Shown: positions 57,340-64,000 of the stretch, one piece after another
Layout: every line of letters begins with the position of its first letter
How positions within the stretch are numbered: the first letter of the stretch is position 1
DNA from: Sporichthyaceae bacterium
Lineage (GTDB): Bacteria > Actinomycetota > Actinomycetes > Sporichthyales > Sporichthyaceae
Direction of reading: 5' to 3'
Length of the DNA: 64,000 bases
Assembly (NCBI GenBank): GCA_036269075.1
Contig: DATASX010000069.1
Span: 1 to 64,000 of the forward strand
Made by a program: the position numbers and the translations under genes
Notes under the pieces: generated by a model
The model's database searches: none
Told to the model about the DNA's origin: nothing
What the model saw: only the letters and a program-made list of their open reading frames with translations

Positions 57340-58924
57340 GCGCGCCGACGTCATCGTCATCGGCGCGGGCCACAACGGCCTGGTCGCCGCGGGCTACCTG
57401 GCCCGCTCCGGACTCGACGTACTCGTGCTGGAGGCGAACGACTGGATCGGTGGCTGCACGACCAGCACGGCCCTGCTGCCGGCCGCGCCCGAGCATCGGA
57501 TGAGCCCGTGCGCGGACGACGTGATCGCGCTGCGCGACACCACTGTCGGTGTCGACCTGGAGTTGGCTCGGTTCGGTTACCGCGAGGTGGAGATCGACCC
57601 GCCCTACCTTGCGTTGGCGCCTGACGGAGCGTCACTTGCATTGCACCGGCACGCGGAGCGGACTGCGGCGGAGATCCGGCACTTCGCGCCCCAGGACGCC
57701 GCCGCGTATCTGCGCCTGATCGAGGACCTGAGGCCGGCCTGCGACGCCGCGATGACACTGATGGCGACCAACCCGGTCCGACCCGATCCGCGGGCGGTGG
57801 CCGGCGCCGTCCGCGCACTGCTGCGCCGACCCCGTGCCCTCCCGGAGGTGGTGGGACTCACCCGGACGTCGGCGGCCGATGCGATCCGCGAGCGGTTCAC
57901 CCACCCCCTGGTGCAGGCGATGCTCGCGAACCTCGCCAGCTACGGCTGCCCGATCACCTGGGACCGGTCCGGGGTCAACCTGATGATCGTCCCGATGATC
58001 ATGCGCGCCGGGATGGCCCGGCCCACCGGCGGCATGGGCACCCTGCCCGCGGCGCTGGAACGCAGTTTCACCGCTTCGGGCGGGCGGATCCGGACCGCTG
58101 CCCGGGTGGAGGAGTTCCTGATGTCCGCCGGCCGGGTGATCGGAGTCCGGCTGCACTCCGGCGAGGAAATCCGCGCGGCGACGGTGCTGGCCGCGACCGA
58201 GCCGTGGCGGGTGCTCAATCAGTTCCTGCCCCCCGGAACACTGCCGGCGAAGCTGGCGGCGCGGGCTGCCGACATCCCCACCCGTAGCGCGGGGTGCGCC
58301 CACTTCAAGATCGAGGTCGCGTTCCGCGGCCGGCTGACGTTGCCCGCACACCAGAAGGCCCGCCGTGACGACCTGGACGTGCGGATCCCGACGCACATGG
58401 TCGGGACCATCGAGGAGATCTGCGCCGCGATCGACGACGCCGGCGCCGGGCGACTGCCGGACCCGCTGCCGTTCGCGAGCATGGTGAAGAGCGCCGCGGA
58501 CCCCGCGGTGGCGCCCACCGGCCAGGAGTTGCTCGGGCTGTGGTCGGGTTGGGTGCCGTTGCACCCGGAGGAGAGTTGGGACTCGTTGAAGGCGACGGCG
58601 GAGAAGTCGCTGATTGCGCAGGCCCAGCACTACTACGCCGGCTTCGAGGAGTTGGAGATAGGCCGCTGGGTCGAGTCCCCACCGGAGATGACCGCCCGCA
58701 CCAACGTCCCGGACGGGAACGTCTACCACGTGGACCTGACCCCATCGCGGATGGGACCGCTGCGCCCGGCGCGCGGCTTCGCCGGTTACCGGACACCGGT
58801 GCCGGGTCTTTATCTCAGCGGCGGTGGGACGCACCCCGGCCCGTCCGTCTCGGGCCTGCCCGGACAGCAGGCCGCCCGGACCCTGTTGCGCGACCTGCGT
58901 CGCAAGCGGATGCCGAACCGGTGA
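57332..58924 (+). CDS. Phytoene-desaturase-like (PYROXD2) FAD oxidoreductase 1
   Basis: The product is 530 residues. IVIGAGHNGLVAAGYLARSGLDV and VLEANDWIGGCTTS form the FAD fold; GGMGTLPAALE and the C-terminal GLYLSGGGTHPGPSVSGLPG match the CrtI/PYROXD2 group. It is probably a flavin desaturase or oxidase acting on a hydrophobic ring compound. It is translationally coupled to the cupin upstream and to a second desaturase-like gene downstream (GTGA overlap). Confidence 0.9.
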   Translation: MAERADVIVIGAGHNGLVAAGYLARSGLDVLVLEANDWIGGCTTSTALLPAAPEHRMSPCADDVIALRDTTVGVDLELARFGYREVEIDPPYLALAPDGASLALHRHAERTAAEIRHFAPQDAAAYLRLIEDLRPACDAAMTLMATNPVRPDPRAVAGAVRALLRRPRALPEVVGLTRTSAADAIRERFTHPLVQAMLANLASYGCPITWDRSGVNLMIVPMIMRAGMARPTGGMGTLPAALERSFTASGGRIRTAARVEEFLMSAGRVIGVRLHSGEEIRAATVLAATEPWRVLNQFLPPGTLPAKLAARAADIPTRSAGCAHFKIEVAFRGRLTLPAHQKARRDDLDVRIPTHMVGTIEEICAAIDDAGAGRLPDPLPFASMVKSAADPAVAPTGQELLGLWSGWVPLHPEESWDSLKATAEKSLIAQAQHYYAGFEELEIGRWVESPPEMTARTNVPDGNVYHVDLTPSRMGPLRPARGFAGYRTPVPGLYLSGGGTHPGPSVSGLPGQQAARTLLRDLRRKRMPNR

Positions 58925-60240
58925 ACGCCCCTGCGCTCGAGCGCTTCGACGCAGTGGTGATCGGGGCAGGGGCGGGCGGGATGGCCGCCGCCGCCCGGCT
59001 GCAAGCCACCGGCTACCGGACGCTGCTCGTCGAGAGCCGAGACCGGGTCGGTGGTCGGGCATCCACGATCGAGATCGACGGCTTCCGGGTGAACACCGGA
59101 GCCCTGGTGACCGAGGTCGGTGGGGAGAACGGCCGGCTGTTCGCCGACCTCGGCGTCGACCCCGGCCTGCGGATCCCGCGCCGCCCGTTGGTGCTTCGGG
59201 TCGGGCGGCGCGACGTCCCGCTGATGAGCGGCCCGAACGGCGCGGCGGTGCGCGGTCTGCTCGCCGCGGTCGGCGCAGTCAGCCGGCGGACCGGTCGTCG
59301 TCCCGGCCGCGGTCCGACGGTCGCGGACTGGCTGGACGCGCGCCGGGCCCGTCCGGCGGTGCGCAGCCTGGTCCGCAACCTGACCGCCGCCCTCTACGCC
59401 GCGGAGCCCGCGGACATCGAACTCGCACTGTTGTTCGACTACGCCACCCGCCCCGGCGGCCTGCAGACCTACGCCATGCACCCGGAGGGCGCCATCGGGC
59501 CGTGGTCGGCCGTGGCCCGCGACTTCGAGCGGCGCGGTGGGACGCTGTGGTTGGACAGCGCCGTCGTCGCGTTGAGCGTCGGCGCCGACGGTCTGGTCGA
59601 CGGAGCCCGGATCCGCCGCGATGGGCAGGAGATCGCCGTGGCGGTGCGGATCGCGGTGAGCAACGCGGGGCCGGTGGCCACCGCGGCCCTGTGTCCGGGC
59701 AGCGCTCTGCCGTCGACCTACTCGGCCGAGCTGAAGACGTGGTCCCGACCGGGGAGTCTGATCACGATCAACTTCGCCGGCCGAACCCGGCTCGGGCCGT
59801 TGACGGGGCTGGCTTTCTTCGCCACCACGCGTCGGTTGGCCTACGCCGCGCTGCTCACCGACACCTGTCCGGAGCTGGCCCCACCGGGTTGGCACCTGTA
59901 TCTGGGCGCGTGTGCTCCGCACCCCGCCGCCGGCGACTTCGACCTGGACGTCGAACTGGAGTTGCTGCGGGCAGATCTGCGCGAGCAGTTCCCGGGCTAC
60001 GACAACGCGCGCGAGCTTTCGGTCGCGGTGTGCGCGGGGGAGGACTGGCCGGCACAGCGAGCCATCGCCGGCCACGACCTGCAGCGGACGACGCCGATCG
60101 CGAACCTCTGGAACGTCGGGGACGGCGTCCGCGAGCGGACCGGCGCCGGGCAGAGCGGCTGCGTCGAAACGGCCCGCCTCGTCGTCGACCAGATCCGCCG
60201 GCACTGTGCGCCGTCACTCCACGAGGGGAACCCGACGTGA
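58921..60240 (+). CDS. Phytoene-desaturase-like FAD oxidoreductase 2
   Basis: The product is 439 residues from GTG 58921. The FAD fold is VVIGAGAGGMAAAARLQATG with ESRDRVGGRAST, and the end NVGDGVRERTGAGQSGCVETARL matches amine-oxidase/CrtI-type flavoproteins. It is about 90 residues shorter than its neighbour and clearly divergent from it. The pair may act in sequence or as a heteromer, giving two desaturations. It overlaps the SDR gene downstream as GTGA. Confidence 0.9.
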   Translation: MNAPALERFDAVVIGAGAGGMAAAARLQATGYRTLLVESRDRVGGRASTIEIDGFRVNTGALVTEVGGENGRLFADLGVDPGLRIPRRPLVLRVGRRDVPLMSGPNGAAVRGLLAAVGAVSRRTGRRPGRGPTVADWLDARRARPAVRSLVRNLTAALYAAEPADIELALLFDYATRPGGLQTYAMHPEGAIGPWSAVARDFERRGGTLWLDSAVVALSVGADGLVDGARIRRDGQEIAVAVRIAVSNAGPVATAALCPGSALPSTYSAELKTWSRPGSLITINFAGRTRLGPLTGLAFFATTRRLAYAALLTDTCPELAPPGWHLYLGACAPHPAAGDFDLDVELELLRADLREQFPGYDNARELSVAVCAGEDWPAQRAIAGHDLQRTTPIANLWNVGDGVRERTGAGQSGCVETARLVVDQIRRHCAPSLHEGNPT

Positions 60241-60995
60241 CGGTCGCTCTGGTCACCGGCGCCGGCAGAGGTATCGGGGAAGCCTGCGCGCTGCGGTTCG
60301 CACGGGACGGTCACGACCTGGTGCTGGCCGCCCGCTCGGCGCCGAGCCTGGCGCAGGTCGCCGAGAAGGCGCGAGCCCTCGGCGCGCGTACCCTCGCGGT
60401 GCCCACCGACGTGAGCGATCTGGCGGCCCTCGACGCGCTGGTTTCCGCTGCCGCCACGGAGTTCGGCCGCGTCGACGTGCTGGTCAACAACGCGGGCATG
60501 CTGCCCACCGCGGCCCGCGTCGAACACGTGACGGCGGAGGTGTTCCGCGCCGCCCTGGACGTCAACCTGATCGCCCCTTGGTACCTGGCAGCCCGGGTCC
60601 GCGACGTGATGGTGTCCACCGGCGACGGTGGTGTGGTGCTGAACATGACCAGCACTGCGGCCATCTATCCATCGGTCGGCTTCGCCGTTTACAACTCGAG
60701 CAAGGCCGCGCTGAGCATGCTGACCAGGACGATGGCGTTGGAGTGGGCCCGGGACGGGATCCGGGTCATCGGGGTCGCGCCCGGCAAGGTGGACACCGAG
60801 ATGGTGGCCCCGATCCTCGAGTACAGCGCGAAGCGCGGCGTCCGACTCAACCCGATGAACCGCTCGGGGCAACCGGAGGAGGTCGCGGAACTGGTTTCCT
60901 TCCTGGTCAGCGATCGCGCCGCGTTCATCACCGGCAGCATCGTCACCATCGACGGTGGGGAGGTCGTGAGTACCGGGGCCGACGGAGCACGCTGA
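60237..60995 (+). CDS. Classical short-chain dehydrogenase
   Basis: The product is 252 residues from GTG 60237. TGAGRGIG, NNAGML, the catalytic Ser in MTSTAAIYPS and YNSSKAA give a complete SDR active site. The end, FITGSIVTIDGGEVV, is typical. It probably oxidises a hydroxyl group made by the P450s before ring desaturation or cleavage. It is the last gene of the cupin-flavoprotein operon. Confidence 0.92.
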   Translation: MTVALVTGAGRGIGEACALRFARDGHDLVLAARSAPSLAQVAEKARALGARTLAVPTDVSDLAALDALVSAAATEFGRVDVLVNNAGMLPTAARVEHVTAEVFRAALDVNLIAPWYLAARVRDVMVSTGDGGVVLNMTSTAAIYPSVGFAVYNSSKAALSMLTRTMALEWARDGIRVIGVAPGKVDTEMVAPILEYSAKRGVRLNPMNRSGQPEEVAELVSFLVSDRAAFITGSIVTIDGGEVVSTGADGAR

Positions 60996-61113
60996 TCCCG
61001 CCGGTATCCACAACTCCGGATTGTCCACAGGCACACGGATTCGGTCGTGCGCGCGCGTCCGAATCGAGAGGGTTTCCCGAGGGCCGCAGCGGTCCGGTGT
61101 CTCGGGGGGAACT

Positions 61114-61950
61114 GTGAGTGGACGACGTAGGACGCGGACCGGCCGTCGAACAATCGCCGGGCCGCAGCGGAGTTGGAGCCCACGGCAGCGGGAACTGATC
61201 CGCAGGCTTTCGCGGGATGCGCTGGCCCGGCACGGCGTGGCGGCGGCGGTCCGGCGCGACCATCTGGCCACCGCGGACGGCCGGGTGTTCGGCCTGATGA
61301 ACCTCGAATCGGTCTGTGACGGCTACTGCGAGGAGCAATGGCCGGAGGTGGTCGATGCCCACTTCGCGGCGCTTCTCGAAGCGTTCCCGGGCGCGCCACC
61401 CGAGCTCGGGCCGGACCAGATCCGGGACGGCGTGCATGCCCGATTGGTGCTCGCCGACCCGCACAGCCCTGCGGTCGATTACGCCTATGCCCGGCGGCTG
61501 GGCACAGATCTGATCGGGTTGCTGGCCCACGTGACGGGGTCGATGGTGCGTTGGTTGACCGACGAGGAGGTCGCCCTGGTCGGGGCCGACGAACTCTGGT
61601 CGCTGGGGCTCGGCCGGGTGGACCGTATCCGGCCGCAGGACTGCGAACTGATCGACACCCGGGCCGGCGCGTTCTGCACCCTGCGCGGGCGATCCGGCTT
61701 CATCGCCAGCAAGGCGCTCGTCCTGGCCGAGACCGTGGGCCTGCTCCTGGGACCGGACTTCGACCCGGATGAGGGCCTGCTGGTCGGCGTCCCGACCCGG
61801 CACGAACTGGCATTCATGCCGACCTGGGCGACCGCTGCGGGGCGGGACGCCTTCAGTACCTACACCGCCCAGGAGTTCGCCAACGGCGTCGCGCCGCTGT
61901 CTCCCCACGTCTACCGCTGGGGCGACGGTCAGTTCGACCGGTTGGCTTAG
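61114..61950 (+). CDS. Conserved-looking hypothetical protein
   Basis: The product is 278 residues from GTG 61114, with GGGGGA upstream. It is soluble, begins with an Arg-rich segment and has no motif I can name; a C-terminal segment (ALVLAETVGLLLGPDFDPDEGLLVGVPTRHELAFMP) looks like a compact alpha/beta domain of the kind seen in DUF1444-type proteins. It is probably not part of the preceding operon because 118 bp separate them. It overlaps the convergent flippase gene by 4 bp. Confidence 0.7.
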   Translation: MSGRRRTRTGRRTIAGPQRSWSPRQRELIRRLSRDALARHGVAAAVRRDHLATADGRVFGLMNLESVCDGYCEEQWPEVVDAHFAALLEAFPGAPPELGPDQIRDGVHARLVLADPHSPAVDYAYARRLGTDLIGLLAHVTGSMVRWLTDEEVALVGADELWSLGLGRVDRIRPQDCELIDTRAGAFCTLRGRSGFIASKALVLAETVGLLLGPDFDPDEGLLVGVPTRHELAFMPTWATAAGRDAFSTYTAQEFANGVAPLSPHVYRWGDGQFDRLA

Positions 61951-63170
61951 CTGCTTGGGTGGGCCGCAACCGGCGCGGTGACCGGGAGGGACTCCTTCGG
62001 CAGCACGTTCCAGAAGGCGGCCAACAGCGCGGCATCGGTGATCAGGAAGGGCACCGCGGCACCGCGGACCCCCATCGACGGCACCAGAGCGAGATTCGCG
62101 ATCACGTTGCCGACGAGGCCGACGACGGTGAGCCGCGCGACCCGTGCGCGGTCGCAGAGCAGGGCGATCGGGGTGATCGCGCCGAGCGCCGCGCCGGGCA
62201 GTCCGGCCACCATCAGGATTGCGACGGCGGTCCGCGCGGAGGCGTAGTGGTTGCCGAATGCGCTTCGCAGCAAGAAGTCCGAGCTGAACGCCACGGTGAT
62301 CGCGATCGGGGCCGCAACGGCGGTCGCCCGCAACGCCAGCCGCCTGGCGACGGGTCGGGCCTGCGCGGCCAGATCGGAGCCGACGGCGGCCACCGCCGCT
62401 GAGGCGATCGCCATGGCGGGCAGCAGGACGGTGTCGTAGAACTTGTAGGCGGCCACGTAGACGGCCACCGACTTGCTGCCCTTCATGAGGGCCAGCAACC
62501 AGATGTCGACCCGCTCGTAGGCGGACCCGATGATTCCGGCCGCGGCCAACGGCAGGGTGGCCCGCAACCGCAGTTCGGCCCGCTGCAGGGGATCCGGCTC
62601 GTCGGTCATCGTCAACCGCCGGCCGGCGATGCCGGGCAGGAGCAGCGAGGACACCACGTCGACCAGGACGAAGGCGGCGATCACCCCGGAGGGTTTCCAG
62701 CCGGCCGCGAGGGTGGCGATGCCGACGGCGAGCAGCGCCAGCTTGGAGACCACGTTGTAGACGGCCTCGACCACGCCGATCGCGCGGCCCCGCAGCAGCG
62801 CGAGGAACGACCCACCCAGCGGGCTGATCACCACCGAGACCGAGTACAGCCCGGCCATCCACCAGCGATCGGCGGGCGCGGAGTTCAGCCAGAGCCCGAC
62901 CAGGACGACGCCGGAGATCAGCCCGGACACCATGCGGACGCCGATCGCCCGGCGCACCGCGCCGGAATCGAGGGACTCGTGGTCGAGGGCGATCTTGGAC
63001 AACGCCAACGGGATGCCCAGGTCGGTGCCGATGCTGACCAGCGAGCCCAGCGAGAGAACGAGCGTCACCTCGCCGAACTGAGCCACGCTCAGTTGTCTGG
63101 CCACCACCGCCAACCACAGCGTGGTGAGCAGGCCGCCGACCGCTCGGGCAACCCCGAGCTGAGTACTCAT
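61947..63170 (-). CDS. Polysaccharide flippase (Wzx/MATE-like)
   Basis: The product is 407 residues with about 12 membrane helices. FGEVTLVLSLGSLVSIGTDLGIPLALSKI and the central SAYERVDIWLLALMKGSKSVAVYVAAYKFYD are characteristic of Wzx/RfbX polysaccharide transporters. It should move lipid-linked glycan units across the membrane. ATG 63170 gives a slightly short N-terminus; nothing hydrophobic precedes it in frame. The bases 63171-63448 hold no further gene but an AT-rich patch near 63385-63420 that may be a promoter. Confidence 0.88.
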   Translation of the reverse strand: MSTQLGVARAVGGLLTTLWLAVVARQLSVAQFGEVTLVLSLGSLVSIGTDLGIPLALSKIALDHESLDSGAVRRAIGVRMVSGLISGVVLVGLWLNSAPADRWWMAGLYSVSVVISPLGGSFLALLRGRAIGVVEAVYNVVSKLALLAVGIATLAAGWKPSGVIAAFVLVDVVSSLLLPGIAGRRLTMTDEPDPLQRAELRLRATLPLAAAGIIGSAYERVDIWLLALMKGSKSVAVYVAAYKFYDTVLLPAMAIASAAVAAVGSDLAAQARPVARRLALRATAVAAPIAITVAFSSDFLLRSAFGNHYASARTAVAILMVAGLPGAALGAITPIALLCDRARVARLTVVGLVGNVIANLALVPSMGVRGAAVPFLITDAALLAAFWNVLPKESLPVTAPVAAHPSS

Positions 63171-63448
63171 CCGGCCGGCGCCGGGTGGCCGATGCGGCTG
63201 GTGATGCCAACGCGCACCGAGGCCCAGGTCCACGGCAGGATCATGGCAGGTCAACCAGCGGATCGGCCGTCGAGCCGGGACGAAGTGAGATCCGCCGGCC
63301 GAGGTTGCCGGCAATGGCCGTCCGTCTGACGGTTCGTCAGCACTTCGGCGCGGCCGGGACGCGCCCGCGAGGCCATGATGTCCCAAATTTCACCCTGAAC
63401 ACATTTAGCATCATCTGTAACAGCGAGACATGCCCTAGGGGGGTCGCG

Positions 63449-64000
63449 GTGAGGTCCTCGACTACACGGCCGGCAGTGCAGCCCGACCGACTTCCGGGGC
63501 AACGCGCTGCCCCGGAACCCGCGCCCGCGCCGCGGCGATCGGTGCCGGACCGACTGCTCACGACGCTGCTGCGGATCGTGGACGGTGACCGGGTCTCCCG
63601 CCGGCGGATCGCCAGGCAGGGCCTGGTCCTGGGGGCATTTCTCGGGGCAGGCGTTCTCTCGCTGCTCCCGGTGCTGCGCGCGACCGGGTGGCCGGGCAAC
63701 CACGAGGACGGGGCGATCTTCGCGCGGACGGCGATCTATGCCCAGCACCTGCGGCATCTCGACTTCCTGCCGGTCTGGTCGGACAGCGACGCCTACGGGA
63801 TGGGCACGCCGATGCCGGCCGGGTACCACAACCTGTTCTTCTGGGTGGCCGGCGGACTTTCGTTGGTCGGCTGGACATTGAAGGCCGCCGTCGTCACGAC
63901 CTTGCTGGCCGTCCTGCTGGTGGGCATGTACGGGATGCGGCGCTGCCTGTTGCGCCTCGGCGTGCCGTCGCTGCTCGCATCGGTCGGCGGGATCGCCCTG
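63449..64000 (+). CDS. N-terminus of a large membrane protein (glycosyltransferase/YfhO-like), cut by window end
   Basis: From GTG 63449 an open frame of 184 codons runs off the window. A Pro-rich cytoplasmic N-terminus of about 60 residues is followed by a helix at about 70-85, the external segment HEDGAIFARTAIYAQHLRHL and YHNLFFW, and more helices. This order (acidic E-D-G after the first helix, then W-x-P-F-N-like loop) resembles GT-C type or 6-pyruvoyl-tetrahydropterin-synthase-related membrane proteins. It probably belongs to a cell-envelope glycan locus with the flippase. Confidence 0.75.
   Translation, partial: MRSSTTRPAVQPDRLPGQRAAPEPAPAPRRSVPDRLLTTLLRIVDGDRVSRRRIARQGLVLGAFLGAGVLSLLPVLRATGWPGNHEDGAIFARTAIYAQHLRHLDFLPVWSDSDAYGMGTPMPAGYHNLFFWVAGGLSLVGWTLKAAVVTTLLAVLLVGMYGMRRCLLRLGVPSLLASVGGIAL

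Overview
The window is very GC-rich DNA with strong G/C third-position bias, frequent GTG starts, one TTG start, and many 4-base ATGA/GTGA overlaps. It is packed with fatty-acid/isoprenoid-type catabolic genes (FadD, FadE, EchA, SDR, P450, family III CoA-transferase, SCP2). This is typical of a soil actinobacterium (Sporichthya, Frankia, Mycobacterium or Rhodococcus-like). The genus cannot be fixed from the sequence. No rRNA, complete tRNA, CRISPR array, integrase or transposase was seen.

Region 1 (about 0.1-9.8 kb). After a small membrane protein and the frameshifted remnant of a YoeB-type toxin comes a tightly coupled minus-strand operon (8564 down to 858). It encodes an APS-reductase-alpha-like flavoprotein, a HEAT-repeat protein, an AprB-like 2[4Fe-4S] ferredoxin, a sulfonate/nitrate-type ABC importer (binding lipoprotein, permease, ATPase), a seven-iron-type ferredoxin and a MIP18-Mrp Fe-S carrier. 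A GntR/UTRA regulator is divergent. I read it as an import-plus-redox system for an unidentified, probably sulfur-containing, anion.

Region 2 (about 10-36 kb). A catabolic block starts at a fragment resembling the 3' end of a tRNA gene. That fragment also supplies the last residues of the first acyl-CoA ligase. The block holds two CoA ligases, three acyl-CoA dehydrogenases, a thiolase, a BadI-like ring-opening hydrolase next to a BadH-like dehydrogenase, another enoyl-CoA hydratase, dienoyl/enoyl-CoA reductase-like SDRs, a HAD-acyltransferase fusion, an odd PEP-utiliser-domain protein, NorE/NorF-like membrane proteins, a P450, a CoA-transferase and a LivK-type binding lipoprotein. Three paralogous MarR regulators lie inside it, and AT-rich palindromic sites with a GTCTAG core recur in front of its transcription units. 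The best fit is CoA-dependent breakdown of an alicyclic or terpenoid acid.

Region 3 (about 36-46 kb) is mixed: a possible 37-residue basic peptide gene with its own terminator, a secreted alpha/beta hydrolase, a PYROXD2-like oxidoreductase paired with a DUF3556 membrane protein, a large LuxR-type ATPase regulator and a PucR-type regulator.

Region 4 (about 45.8-61 kb) is a second catabolic block: LLM monooxygenase, alpha/beta hydrolase, TetR regulator, two crotonases, FadD, SCP2, ferredoxin, two P450s, an AMACR/CaiB-type enzyme, a homogentisate-dioxygenase-like cupin, two phytoene-desaturase-like flavoproteins and an SDR. A shared palindrome around CARCGTTWGG lies at four of its control regions and before the secreted hydrolase of region 3, so one TetR regulon is likely. 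The ring-cleavage-like cupin beside two desaturases suggests oxygen-dependent dismantling of a ring compound.

Region 5 (61-64 kb) leaves catabolism: an unknown protein, a polysaccharide flippase and the start of a large membrane protein, probably a cell-envelope glycan locus.
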